From Hirundichthys speculiger (Eukaryota > Chordata > Actinopteri > Beloniformes > Exocoetidae), in contig JAGFBZ010000708.1 in the NCBI GenBank assembly GCA_018398805.1, positions 682,001 to 746,000 on the forward strand: a stretch of DNA of 64,000 bases, read 5' to 3'. Numbering within the stretch: position 1 is the first letter of the stretch; each line of letters opens with the position of its first letter. The notes beneath the pieces are model-generated. The model saw only the letters and a list, made by a program, of their open reading frames with translations, did not search any database and was not told the origin of the DNA. Below, piece after piece: positions 44,991-57,230 of the stretch. The position numbers and the translations under genes were made by a program.

Positions 44991-47900
44991 CGTACCGTAC
45001 CGTACCGTACCGTACCGTCTTCTTCCGCTTATCCGAGGTCGGGTCGCGGGGGCATCAGTCGGAGTAAGGAAGCCCAGACCCCCCTCTCCCCGGCCACTTC
45101 TTCTAGCTCCTCTGGGGGGATCCCAAGGCGTTCCCAGGCCAGCCGCGAGACATAGTCCCTCCAGCGTGTCCTGGGTCTTCCCCGGGGTCTCCTCCCAGTG
45201 GGACGTGCCCGGAACACCTCACCAGGGAGGTGTCCAGGAGGCATCCTAACCAGATGCCCGAGCCACCTCATCTGGCTCCTCTCGATGCGGAGGAGCAGCG
45301 GCTCTACTCTGAGCCCCTCCCGGATGACCGAGCTTCTCACCCTATCTCTAAGGGAGAGCCCGGCCACCCTGCGAAGGAAGCTCATTTCAGCCGCTTGTAT
45401 CCGCGATCTTGTTCTTTCGGTCACTACCCAAAGCTCATGACCATAGGTGAGGGTAGGAACGTAGATCGACCAGTAAATCGAGAGCTTCGCCTTCCGACTC
45501 AGCTCCCTCTTCACCACAACAGACCGGCGCAGCACCCGCATCACTGCAGATGCCGCACCGATCCGTCTGTCGATCTCCCCCTCCATCCTTCCCTCACTCG
45601 TGAACAAGATCCCGAGATACTTAAACTCCTCCACTTGGGGAAGGACCTCATCCCCAACCCGGAGAGGGCACTCCACCCTTTTCCGGCTGAGGACCATGGT
45701 CTCGGATTTGGAGGCGCTGATTCTCATCCCAGCCGCTTCACAACCGGCTGCGAATAGCTCCAGCGAGAGTTGTAGATCACGGCTCGATGAAGCCAACAGA
45801 ACCACATCATCTGCAAAAAGCAGAGACCCAATCCTGAGGCCACCGAACCGGATCCCCTCAACACCTCGACTGGCCTAGAAATTCTGTCCATAAAGTAATG
45901 AACAGAATCGGTGACAAAGGGCAGCCATGGCGGAGTCCAACCATCACTGGAAACGAATCCGACTTACTGCCGGCAATGCGGACCAAACTCTGGCACCGGT
46001 CGTACAGGGACCGGACAGCCCGTACAAGGGAGTCCGGTCCCCTATACTCCCGAAGCACCCCCCACAGGAATCCCAGAGGAACACGGTCGAACGCCTTCTC
46101 CAAGTCCACAAAACACATGTAGACTGGTTGGGCGAACTCCCATGCCCCCTCCAAGACCCTGAAGAGGGTGTAGAGCTGGTCCACCGTTCCACGGCCGGGA
46201 CGAAAACCACACTGCTCCTCCTCAATCCGAGATTCGACTATCCGACGGACCCTCCTCTCCAGGACCCCTGAATAGACCTTCCCAGGGAGGCTGAGGAGTG
46301 TGATCCCCCAGTAGTTGGAACACACCCTCCGGTCCCCCTTTTTAAAGAGGGGGACCACCACCCTAGTCTGCCAATCCAGCGGTACTGTCCCCGACGTCCA
46401 CGCGATGCTGCAGAGGCGTGTCAACCAAGACAGCCCCTCAGCATCCAGAGCCTTGAGGAACTCCGGGCGGATCTCATCCACACCCGGGGCCCTGCCACCG
46501 AGGAGCTTTTTAACCACCTCGGCAACCTCAGCCCCAGAGATAGAAGAGTCCGCCCCTGGGTCCCCAGACTCTGCTTCCTCATTGGAAGACGTGTCGGCGG
46601 GATTGAAGAGGTCTTCGAAGTATTCCCTCCACCGATCCACACCGTCCCGAGTCGAGGTCAACAGCTCCCCATCCCACTGTATACAGTGTTGATGGAGCAC
46701 TGCTTCCCCCTCCTGAGACGCCGGATGGTGGACCAGAATCTCTTCGAAGCCGTTCGGAAGTTGTTCTCCATGGCCTCTCCAAACTCCTCCCATGTCCGAG
46801 TTTTTGCCTCAGCAACCGCCAAGGCCGCGTTCCGCTTAGCCCGCTGATACCTGTCAGCTGCCTCCGGAGTCCCACATGCCAAAAAGGCCTGATAGGACTC
46901 CTTCTTCAGCTTGACGGCATCCCTCACCGCTGGTGTCCACCAACGAGTTCTGGGATTGCCGCCGCGACAGGCACCAACGACCTTACGGCCACAGCTCCGG
47001 TCGGCCGCCTCAACAATAGAGGCCCGGAACATAGCCCACTCGGACTCAATGTCCCCTGCCTCACTCGGAACATGGTCGAAAGTTCTGCCGGAGGTGTGAG
47101 TTAAAGCTCCTTCTGACAGGAGACTCCGCCAGACGTTCCCAGCAGACCCTCACAACACGTTTGGGCCTGCCAGGTCTGACCGGCATCCTCCCCCACCATC
47201 TGAGCCAACCCACCACCAGGTGGTGATCAGTTGACAGCTCCGACCCTCTCTTCGCCCGAGTGTCCAAGACATGTGGCCGCAAGTCCGACGATACGATTAT
47301 AAAGTCGATCATCGAACTGCGGCCTAGAGTGTCCTGGTGCCAAGTGCACATGTGGACACTTTTATGCTTGAACATGGTGTTCGTTATGGACAGTCCATGG
47401 CGAGCACAGAAGTCCAACAACGACACCACTCTGGTTCAGATCAGTGGGGCCCTGCCTCCCAACCACACCCCTCCAGGTCTCACTGTCGTTGCCCACGTGA
47501 GCATTGAAGTCCCCCAGCAGAACGAGGGAGTCCCCAGATGGAACACTCTCCAGTACTCCATCCAATGTCTCCAAAAAGGGTGGGTAGTCTGAACTGCTAT
47601 TTGGTGCATAAGCACAAACAACAGTCAGGACCCGTCCCCCCACCCGGAGGCGGAGAGAGGCTACCCTTTCGTCCACCGGGGTAAACCCCAATGTACAGGT
47701 GCCAAGTCGGGGGGCAATAAGTATGCCCACACCAGCTCGGTGCCTCTCACCTGGAGCAACTCCAGAGTGGAAGAGAGTCCAACCCCTCTCGAGGATACTG
47801 GTTCCAGAGCCCAAGCCGTGTGTCGAGGTGAGTCCAACTATATCTAGCCTGAACCGCTCGACCTCACACACCAGCTCAGGCTCCTTCCCCGCCAGAGAGG

Positions 47901-48370
47901 TGACATTCCACATCCCTAGAGCTAGCTTCTGCAGCCAAGGATCGGACCGCCAGGGTCCCCGCATCCGGCCACCGCCCAGCTCACTATGCACCCGACTTCT
48001 ATGGCCCCTCCTGCAGGTGGTGAGCCCACGGGAGTGGGGGCCCATGTTTCCCTTTCTGGCTGAGCCCGGCCAGGCCCCATGGGCAAAGGCCTGGCCACCA
48101 GGCGCTCGCCTCCGAGCCCCACCTCCAGGCCTGGCTCCAGAGGGGGGCCCCGGTCACCCGCGTCCGGGCAAGGGAAACCTTGGTCCAATGTTTGTATCCG
48201 TCATAGAGATCTTAGTGAGCCACACTTTGTCTGGTCCCTCACCTAGAGACCTGTTTGCCATGGGTGACCCTTCCAGGGGCATAAAGCCCCCGACAACATA
48301 GCTCCTAGGATCACTGGGACACGCAAACCCCTCCACCAAGATAAGGTGGGGACTCATGGAGGAGCATAAT
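44991..48370 (-). mobile_element. Rex3-type LINE (RTE clade), near full length
   Basis: The coding strand is minus. The 13-mer ACATATTCAATTC flanks the element at 44978-44990 and 48371-48383, a clear target duplication. The sequence near 45911 (GGTGACAAAGGGCAGCC) and 46352 (CACCACC..GTCTGCCA) matches the Rex3 PCR primer sites as I remember them. The 5' end (48200-48370) is present. The 3' end is a run of five CGTAC units (44991-45015) instead of the usual GATG run. The target site was the AT-rich end of retroposon A copy 2. Confidence 0.9.
45029..48045 (-). pseudogene. Rex3 endonuclease-reverse transcriptase, frameshifted
   Basis: The minus strand encodes an apurinic-type endonuclease first (47060-48045), with [19 protein letters not shown] and STDHHLVV. 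A linker follows (46658-47060), then the reverse transcriptase, with GFRPGRGT, FVDLEKAFDRVP, GLRHGCPLSPILF and FADDVVLL (45794-45817). Last comes the C-terminal region, RSQMRWLGHLVRMPPGHLPG and GRPRTRWRDYVSRLAW. The catalytic Asp pair ADD is intact. Frame breaks fall near 47430, 47050, 46680 and 45875, so it is not a working copy. The plus-strand frames at 45230-46692 are antisense shadows. Confidence 0.9.
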
Positions 48371-48375
48371 ACATA

Positions 48376-49165
48376 TTCAATTCAAAAATTCAAAAACACT
48401 TTATTAATCCCCCAAGGATGAAATTCAAGTTTCAGTACACCAAGAAAAATCTGGTGTACTAGGTTAGCTCCCAGCATCAAGCGCTCCTTTTCATGGCAGG
48501 TCCCGTGGTCCGAGTGCTAACTCCAGATAACAGCCGTTAACAGCCATTAAAACAGTTAACCAGAACCAGTATATCTCCATAATGATGACAAGTGAGATAT
48601 CTCCAGGTCAGAGGAGGAAACACCGATGTACCAAACCTTCTCCTCTGGGAAGACTGAGCTCCATTCAGTCTGGCGAGCGACGGAGCCGACCGACCCGACC
48701 GACCCAGAGCCCGGTTCATCATGCGTACCGGACGTTGTCGTCTCCCCCGGTGGTGCTGGGCCCCACCAGGTCACCTGACGGCCCCTGCTAGGTCAGCTGA
48801 CCCATCCGGTGTGTAGACTGCTGGACGGGGGCAGCATGCCGCCGCCGCTACGTCGGGGGCTCCCGTCCCGGCTCAGTGACGCTGCAGCCCGGATCCAGTG
48901 GCGGTGGTTGCTGCGGGTAGCAGTTCAGGGCTACTTAGCTTAGCTTTCCCGAACCGGCCTCCAGCGACACCGTTCATGTCCGCGGCGGCAGGTCTCCACC
49001 AGCCGCAAGAGGACCGATCCGCCCCCTGCAGACAGTATGTAGACATCCGATCGCAGATCACCACAAACCGGGCACAAACTGGAGCGTCCAGCGTTCAGCA
49101 TCCAGCGTCCAGCGTCCAGCGTTGCAGGGATAAGTCCCGGAGCAGCAGCGAGAACCGTCCATGCC
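48376..49165 (-). mobile_element. Retroposon A copy 2
   Basis: It aligns with 9138-9921 over nearly its whole length, from 'ccaaggatgaaattcaa' to 'gtccatgccgggc'. The match includes the ETS-free GC-rich middle and the CCAGCGT repeats (49087-49125, expanded here). Rex3 is inserted at its AT-rich tip. Confidence 0.7.
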
Positions 49166-50094
49166 GGGCAACGACACTTATATGAGCAGTCATCAACGGC
49201 AGAATAGAAACGTCACATCGTTATTCTGCTACATAAAACAAAAATTTATCCAAAATCTGGCATACGTGACAAAATAGACAGACATTGTGGCAACAGCTCA
49301 AATCTCATAAAATGTTTAAAAAAAGAAAGTCTCCCAAAAGGGAATAATGAGTTACAAGTAAAATTATGAGAAGTAGAAGAACTGTAGACGGATACTCCAA
49401 CTTCACCTTCAACTTCAGTGGAGGCATTTCAGAAAGGCAGGAATTAACAGGTAACTGGTGACGATAGAACTGCTAACCAAGTAAAGTGAAACAAGGATAG
49501 TGGGTGAAACCATCATGATGGTATGGGGAAGGATGACCTCAGAACTATTTCTATTTCTCTTTGCATTTCACAGGTTTCACATGTTTTTATCTTCAGGTTT
49601 CACAGCCACAGGTTCAGAGTTGAACCTGTGGCTTAAGGGGGGGGGGGGGCTGCTGTGGGGGGGCGCGTTCAGTTGAGGGGCAACAAATCAGACTGAAAGT
49701 TCGAAGAACTCAGTTTTTCTCCATTTATTGACTAAAGACAAATGAAGACATGGTAAAAGAAAGAAGCTGCATGGTTTTTATTTTTCCAAAATTCAGTTTA
49801 TTTCTTTAGAATGTTCAGATTAAAGTCAGAATTGAGACTTTTCTCTGAAATACCAGTTCCTGTAGGTGAATTGTTGGATTTGTATGGATTTGGAGTTGGA
49901 TTTGCATGCCGTCGGCGTAGTCACGGGGGTCCCATTAGAAGCCGTTTCACCAATTATAGAGCAGAAGTGTAATAAAGAAAGAAATATGTGCTCATTTGGG
50001 GCCAGGGGTTTCTGAAACTGAAAGAGTGTGGTTAGCTATTGGCATAATGGAGGATGATTGAATGCTTTTTCACAGTAGTATTTTTTTCACAGTT
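49166..50094. other. No recognisable feature
   Basis: It contains a long G run at about 49637-49651. No gene or repeat family is assigned. Confidence 0.4.
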
Positions 50095-50240
50095 ATGTGG
50101 CAATAACTTCTTTATTAACTGAAAGGAAGGCAAGACATGCAGCAAATGATCTCAGGTCGGCAGTCAAACCTGCCACCAGCTGCAGGACTGTAGCCTCCGT
50201 ACGTGGGCTGCCTGCCCTAACCACTGCACCACTGGGGCGG
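50095..50240 (-). mobile_element. tRNA-derived SINE fragment
   Basis: Read on the minus strand it begins 'ccgccccagtggtgcagtgg', then TTAGGGC (A-box-like), 'ccacgtacggaggctacagt', then GGTTTGACTGCC (a decayed B box). It ends in AATAAAG-type sequence. I remember this text as a common teleost SINE-like repeat. It produces no tRNA. Confidence 0.6.
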
Positions 50241-50439
50241 CCTGCTATAAGCAACATTATATTCAGGTTGTGTAATTCCTGCAAGAGCTTACATTGATGA
50301 CTGCAGCTTGCTCTGTCTGGTCATACAGCACAAGATTTATGAGTTCAATAACCACTGAGTCATGATGCAGAGGCCATACTCTCATACACACTCTACTGAC
50401 CAGCACCAGTAACCACAGTCAGGTGAGCCGTGATCTGTG

Positions 50440-51230
50440 GAAGTCTGGTCACACCAGACGCCGCTAAGATTTCTGATGTGCCTTTATATTAGAAGTTCTG
50501 CCTTTTCATACAAGAGTGGCACCATGTTCCTTCAGCTGATCAGGAAGACTATACATAACAATTTCTGTCTTACTTTCATTAAGATACAGAAAGTTAATGA
50601 CCAACCTTTTCTTCAAATCACTAAGGCAACAAGGTCTGTAGTGAAGTGGAATAACTAGATTTTATTAGCAAATATGTTTGGATATCGTCCGCAAAATAAG
50701 TCAAAGACAGATTGTATTTCCTAAAAACTGAAGTCAAGGGGACCAATTACATAGAAAACAGTAAAGGACCAATGATGGACCCTTGGGATACCCCACAAGA
50801 GAGAAGAGCTACAGGGGAAGAAAAGTCATCAAGCTGTACAGAAAAACTGTCAGTCAAATATGACTTGAACCACACACGTATTAATTAATGTCCACACACT
50901 GTTCAAGATGAGATAACTGAGTGGAATAATTGACCTATTAAAGGTATCCAAAATCTAAAAGCACTAAAACAGCAGAGTTTCCAGAATCAACAGTTAAAAC
51001 AGGATAATGAAAAATTCTTAAAAGGGTAGTTTTGCTACTGTGACGAGGCTTAAAAGCAGACTGAATTACTGAATTACCAAACGTAAATATAAAAAGTTTG
51101 TAGTTGGTTAAAAACAACCCTCTCTTTACAGACAGGCTGAAATATCAAGAAAACTGACAGGTGTCCAGGAAATTTCTCTACTATTCAGTTACCATAGCTG
51201 CCATTACGAAGACCCTTTCAAGCACAAAAA
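50440..51230 (-). pseudogene. LINE reverse transcriptase remnant (CR1/L2-like)
   Basis: On the minus strand, WFKSYLTDSF and LLSCGVPQGSIIGPLLFS (about 50775-50870) are the RT motif preceding the catalytic pair. YFADDIQTY (about 50678-50700) is the catalytic block, with both Asp present. Stops and frame changes occur throughout. It faces the RT remnant at 51570-52255, which is on the other strand. Confidence 0.75.
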
Positions 51231-51569
51231 AGTCATCTTTGATCAGCCTTTTTTCCCCGATGGAAATATAGCCCAAGTTCCACCTCAAGGTTGCTCACAT
51301 AGAAAATACTGGAACACTGGCACAACAGTGCTGCCTTTCCACTGCCACGTATAATAGGCCACAGAGCTCTGCTATGCTCTAGAAAACTAAATGCACTATG
51401 CACAACATGAAAAATAGATCTCTTAGCCATTATTGCCGTACTTATGTGCTGAGAACTAAGTGGATATATGTCTGTACTCAGCAAGGAACGTAGGCTGAAA
51501 TGGCCTAGAATTAAGTTCTCATGAAAAATGTTCTAATCAATTCCTGCTGTTGCACGCTAGTAATAAAGT

Positions 51570-52255
51570 GAAAGATTCATTTAAAGAAAGAAACCCCAAA
51601 ACAATCTTTTTCCTTGATGTGAGTGAGTCCAAGATTAAAAATATTGTTAATAATTGTAAATAAAGCATTGACAGAATGTCATGACATTGATGACAATAAT
51701 TAAAAGCGTGACTGATGGTATTTTAAAACCTCACGTACATGTATAATCTAAAGCGGGAACATTTCCAAATAAAATGAATATTGCAAAAGTAATGCCACTG
51801 TATAAAGTTGGAGACAAACTCATCTTCACCAAGTATAGACATGTCTTCTTTCTGCTCCATCAATTGTCAAAAATACTAGTGCAATTATTTCAATAATTTA
51901 CTGATAGACTAGAAAATGAATAGATTGATAGAATATAATAAATGAAAGTCAGTCTTTTGAACAAAACACATCAACATCTACAGCCATAATTGAAGTTGTG
52001 GAGGTGATCAGTAGTGCCCTGGACAGGATTAAAGATGCAGGTGGCATATTCATTTATTTAAAGAAAACATTTGACACTTAGTCATACAATAAACCGGAAA
52101 GGTACGGAAAAAGAGGAGTGGCATCGACCTGGATCAAACATTACTTAACAGAGAGACAACAATATGTGAAGATGTGTGAGTTTACATCAGAGTATTGGGA
52201 CATTGCTTGTGGGGTCCCCCAAGGATCTGCACTGGGTCATTATTTTTTATATATA
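51570..52255 (+). pseudogene. LINE reverse transcriptase remnant cut by a hAT MITE
   Basis: The plus strand gives IAKVMPLYKVGDK (family: PLFKKGDK), GGIFIYLKKTFDT (family: VFIDLKKAFDT), RGVASTWIKHYLTERQQYVK and DIACGVPQGSALGHYF. These are ordered RT motifs of a CR1/L2-type LINE. The first catalytic Asp is lost (FIYL for FIDL). It breaks off where the 600-bp hAT element begins (52261), and the FADD block is not found beyond. Confidence 0.75.
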
Positions 52256-52260
52256 TACAG

Positions 52261-52860
<600 letters not shown>

Positions 52861-52896
52861 ATATACAGTATATATATATATATAATATATAAAAAC

Positions 52897-53528
52897 TAGG
52901 GCTGGGCAAGTTAACGCGTTATTATTGCATTAACGCATTAATTTATTAACGCCGACATTTATTTTATTCCGTGTTAACTCATGTTGCTCACATGCTTTTG
53001 TTTTGAAAAGTCTGTTACTGGCTGCTGCGGAACCGGAAAATAATTGGCAGGTAAACATGTGAAAAAGCTAAAAAACAGACATGGAGAACGGTAAAAATCT
53101 GTGAACTTTACAGTTCAGGTAGCAACTCAGGTAGCAATATTAACAATTCTGTCTGAAAAAAAAATTCTGGACTGCAACAAAACTTTCACGTTATTCCTCC
53201 ATGTTCCATCAGATCTGCTCCATGTGTTCACTGTCTTGCTGTTCTCTAGTTGGTTACTTCAGTGCAGCTCCATCTAGTGGCACAGATGTGTAATGACAAG
53301 AGAAAGTCCCGTCCTTGATTATAAAACAAATTCGGTCCCGTGGCCCGTTTTTTCATTTCGTATTTTTGATCCAAGTCTAAAATTGAAATATAAAAAAAAC
53401 AGGCATTTTTTCTTTTTTTTTTTTTTGTGTTAGATTAAAAAACGAAAAACGTAATAAAATGTCACTTTTTTTAATTTTTGATTGACAATTAAAAAATGGA
53501 AAGAATGCTTGATACACAGATTGGTAAA
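52897..53528 (+). mobile_element. Family C left part, ending at a palindrome centre
   Basis: It starts TAGGGCTGGGCAAGTTAAC and follows the family C order up to the 'gatacacagattggtaaa' block. Where the family would continue (gttactgaacttt), the sequence instead turns back on itself. Confidence 0.8.
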
Positions 53529-53730
53529 AATCTGTGTATCATTCGTTCTTTCCATTTTCAACTGTCAATCAAAAATTGAAAAAAGGAAAAAGGGGCGTTT
53601 TATTTCATTTTTTCGTTTTTGAATCCAACATAAAAAAAAAAAAAAAAATGCCCGGTTTTTCATATTTCAATTTTAGACTTGGATCAAAAATACGAAATTA
53701 AAAAATGGGCCACGGGACCGAATTTGTTTT
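53323..53730. repeat. Palindrome with ~200-bp arms and 6-base loop
   Basis: Left arm 53323-53522 and right arm 53529-53730 are reverse complements apart from indels in homopolymers and a few substitutions; the loop is GGTAAA. The arms are the same family C segment in opposite orientations. On one strand it could fold into a ~200-bp hairpin. Confidence 0.9.
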
Positions 53731-53743
53731 TAATATTTTAACT

Positions 53744-53783
53744 CATAGACATATATAGAGATATATATCTATATATGTCTATG
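53744..53783. mobile_element. 40-bp palindrome with 8-bp flanking duplication
   Basis: CATAGACATATATAG and its reverse complement CTATATATGTCTATG bracket AGATATATAT. TTTTAACT lies directly on both sides (53736-53743 and 53784-53791). This is the form of a tiny terminal-repeat-only transposon. A templated hairpin insertion is the alternative. Confidence 0.6.
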
Positions 53784-53841
53784 TTTTAACTGGTCCAGTT
53801 TACGTGACCCGGAAGTGGTTTTGTGCGGCACTTCCGGTAGC

Positions 53842-53946
53842 ATGGCGGCGCTAGAATCAAATACTAGATTGATCAAGGACTTATTCAGCAGCGGTTTGAC
53901 ACACGCTGAAATTTCCTGCTCGTTGCAGCAGATGAGTATCCTGTAG
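53842..53946 (+). other. Short frame behind a promoter-like GC patch
   Basis: ATGGCGGCGCTAGAATC opens a 34-codon frame (MAALESNTRLIKDLFSSGLT) ending in TAG. The start is preceded by two ETS-type sites, CCGGAAGT (53812-53819) and ACTTCCGG (53830-53837). The start and helix-like RLIKDLFSSGLTHAEIS resemble the N-terminus of some fish transposon proteins. It is cut short by text resembling another element (from about 53944). The related 54845-54900 segment carries the promoter-like part in reverse. Confidence 0.35.
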
Positions 53947-54613
53947 TGATGGTGAGATGAAGCCTCATGAGGCATCGAACCATTTGAGCCGATCGGTTCC
54001 AGAAAGGGTTCATTACTAGAAGCTTCACCTGCACACGACACCACCTACTGGACAGGTTTATAATCACAGGCAGCTGGATCTCAACCACAGCTGTTTGTGG
54101 CGCATTGAATATTTGTCTGTCATGTCCCTTGGGAATGATTATGAATTACAAAGAACATCAATGACTATGAATTACAAAGAATGCATGGCCAAATAAATTC
54201 TCTACATACATTATTACATATATGTATAATAAAATATGCCATTAATGTATTCTGTGTGTGTAAAGTTTCCCAGTATGGGAGTATCATATATGGCAGGTTG
54301 TGTAATAATGTTTTTTTTTTTGTTGTAACTTTAGGAGAATAGCATGGGCCTGAACAGGCAGAGAGGACAGTGAAAGTGCTGGTCAAACTAGAAAGATGGA
54401 ACTGAATATGTTTGTGTAACTTGAACAATGATGTACAGGACAGGGAAAACTTTAGTCATTTTTATTAAGAAGTAGCAGTCTCTTAACAGGTTTTCAGCGA
54501 TTCCTTTATTTTTTTTACACAACCTCTCTGGCCTTTCACATGGTACAGAAGATGTTGTTGTGCACAAAGGTGCAAATAATATTTTCAAAAAGAAGGTTGT
54601 CTGATAATCGAGG

Positions 54614-55300
54614 TCAAAACTTTTCTACTGTCATTACACATCTGCGCCACTAGATGGTGCTGCACCGACGTAAACAGTAGGTGAATGGAGCGTCACAGTG
54701 AACAGATGTAACAGATCTAATGATAAATGGAGTAAGCACGCGATGGCTCGAACAAAGGGGCTTGGAATATTTGATGCAGCCCAGTTGTTGTTTTTTTTGT
54801 TTTGTTTTGTTTTTTAAACGGACTGAATTGTTAATATTGCTACCCGAGTTGGTACCGGAACTGCCACGCACAAAGCCACTTCCGGGTCACGTAAACCGGA
54901 CAAATTAAATATTAAAATCAAATTCGGTCCCGTGGCCCATTTTTTAATTTCGTATTTTTGATCCAAGTCTAAAATTGAAATACGAAAAACCGGGCATTTT
55001 TTTGTTTTTTGTGTTAGATTCAAAAACGAAAATCGAAATAAAACGCCCCTTTTTCCTTTTTGAATGTTTGATTGACAGTTGAAAATGGAAAGAATGAATG
55101 ATACACAGATTGGTAAAGTTACTGAACTTTAATATGGACATTTTCATTTTAAAGTTCTCCCAGACGGAGGATTCAACAGAAACAAGGTTTCAGAAGATGT
55201 TAACAACAGATGATGTTAAAACAATTGTTCTATGGATACTCTTGGTCAATTTTCATCAATCTGCTGAAATGTATGTTTGACTCCTTTGCATGCAACAGAT
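54614..55300. mobile_element. Rearranged family C variant
   Basis: 54614-54845 matches the middle of family C in minus orientation ('cactagatggtgctgcac', 'gaattgttaatattgctacc'). From 54900 to about 55200 the right half of family C follows in plus orientation ('gttctcccagacggagg'). The junction GCCACTTCCGGGTCACGTAA is the reverse complement of text at 53797-53820. This is a head-to-head rearrangement related to the palindrome upstream. Confidence 0.7.
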
Positions 55301-56377
55301 ATTAAAATGATCTGATATCTAGTTATTGCCAAGACTTGTTTTTTAAGTTTATCCTCAGTCTCACTTAGCTGTTATAGTCACCAGGTGGTTAAAAAATATT
55401 TTGGAGTTATACGGTATTTTTCCATGACAAGTAGCAACCACGAAAGGGCTTCATGTCCTCTTTCCCATCACAAAATTGACATTCCCTGGGAGATTATTTG
55501 CCAGCCTTACTCTGCGTAGACTTGAGGGAAGTGGACTGGGCTGTTACTTTGTTGCCGGGGAGGTCACTGCTAATGTCTGCTGACAGAGGACCTTGGTGAG
55601 TTATTCTGGGTGAGACTGTATTTTACTGTAGTCTGCATTGTTGATGCACTGGTATATGGCTTGTGAGTGAATTTCATACTGTGGGTTTATGACTGTTGTG
55701 AACAACAGAACCCAAGAGTCTGGTCCCTAGAGGTGTTTCACACCCCAGACTGGCAAGGCCAGTCCATACTGGTGGGGGCTAGTGATTAGTTTGGGAAGCT
55801 GGACTGCTTGCTGGCAGGGCCAGGTGACGCCGGCTTGGCTGGTGTGGGTTGACACCTCTGTCGTGCGTTAGAAATGAGCCTGGGTCTGTGGTGATGACCG
55901 CAGTCATAAAAAAAGAAAATCTATAGGGCTGAGTCATGGGGCAGGGTGAGTCCAAGGGTCTGGTGGTCCCCCTGGATGGGCTTCTGGATGATAAATGTGG
56001 TGATTTCTGGGAGAACTGTGTGCAAATTCAGATTAGATCATCAAATGATAGTGTGAGTGTAAAACTGTTGGATAATGTAGAGGAGTTTATGCATGAGTGT
56101 GAATTTTGGTTTGTAAAGAGAAAATAAATAGAGTATGAACCAGATTGTTCCAGATTGTTTGTGGATCCTCGTGTGTTTGTCTGCTTCAGTTTGCCTGTTT
56201 GCTAATTTGCCTTTTTTTTAAGTTGTCATGATGTAGCTGGTAAACAGACTGTTGAAGTCAAAATTAAGTGAAAAATATTTATATAGATGGATTTATAAAG
56301 TCATTTAAAACACCACAGAGTTGACTAAAGTTCTGCACTACTGCACAGATAAAAACAACGTTAGCAATAACTATTAA
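55301..56377. other. No recognisable feature
   Basis: A 63-codon plus-strand frame (55936-56127) encodes an acidic peptide (GLVVPLDGLLDDKCGDFWEN) without a domain I recognise. No repeat family is assigned. Confidence 0.35.
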
Positions 56378-56800
56378 CCTAGAAAAGCCTTCAGAGAGCG
56401 CAGACCTCCGCCAAGCGCAATAGTTCTCCTATATAGCAATTTACAGATTGGGACAAAATCCGTGTTCTGGATCAGATCCGGATCAGCCTTTGAAATTTGA
56501 TAGAAGTTCCCATTGTCCATTCCTGAGTCAAATTTCATGAGTTTATGGCAATAATTAACGGAGATATTGAGAAACAACATTTTCGGCCCCATTGACTGCA
56601 ATGTTATTGAAAATTTGAAAGTGATCCAGAATCCAGGATTTCTTCCCGATCACACTCAAAATGAAATCAGTTCTTCCTTTTCACATTTCTGACAACTCCT
56701 GAAAATTTCATCAAAATCCATCCATAACTTTTTGAGTTATCTTGAACACAGACAGACAGATAAACGCAGGCAAAACAAAACCTCCTTGGTGGAGGTGATA
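56378..56800 (-). mobile_element. Family B copy 5, complete
   Basis: The inverted, uninterrupted copy from CTAGAAAAGCCTTCAGAG to CCTCCTTGGTGGAGGTGATA. The 75-codon minus-strand frame 56374-56601 matches the frame in copy 1 (SMGPKxLFLNISVNYC). Confidence 0.75.
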
Positions 56801-56904
56801 AAACCTGATGCAGTATAAAACCTGAGAACATATTTTATATACATTTTCTAAAGGAAACTGTGTATAAAATATGTTAACAGTGTTTCCACAGATAGCGAAG
56901 GTTC

Positions 56905-57230
56905 ATTCATTCATTCATTTTTTATTTGTTTGAGCAGATAATGTGAACTGCAACAAAAAAACAATTACAATTAACACAAGTCATTGTATCTGTTAAAAAA
57001 GGAGTGGGAGGAAGAAAATGTATTTAATCCCACCCCTTTCTTCCAAGTTAACATAAATTACATAGCTGCTTCCTGCCGATTTGATTTAAGATTGAAAAGA
57101 ACCAAAGAAACAAACATACATGGTAACACACCAACAATAGTAATACATAGCCATGAATTTAAGATGACTTTACTGTCAAGTCCCAATTATTCTGTACTGA
57201 GGTTGAATGCTTAAAAGAAAAAAAAGAAAA
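56905..57230 (-). mobile_element. LINE 3' tail, inverted
   Basis: It starts with four ATTC units (56902-56919), then TTTTTTATTTGTTTGAGCAG, and later 'aaaaaggagtgggaggaag' and 'tttaatcccacccctttc'. This resembles a teleost LINE 3' region read backwards with its short tandem tail. Confidence 0.5.

Noticed and set aside
45230..45757. 175-codon plus-strand gene
   Set aside because: It is antisense to the Rex3 reverse transcriptase and C-terminal region. The GC-rich codon pattern of Rex3 leaves the opposite strand open.
47699..48301. 200-codon plus-strand gene
   Set aside because: It is antisense to the Rex3 5' region and endonuclease start, a shadow frame.
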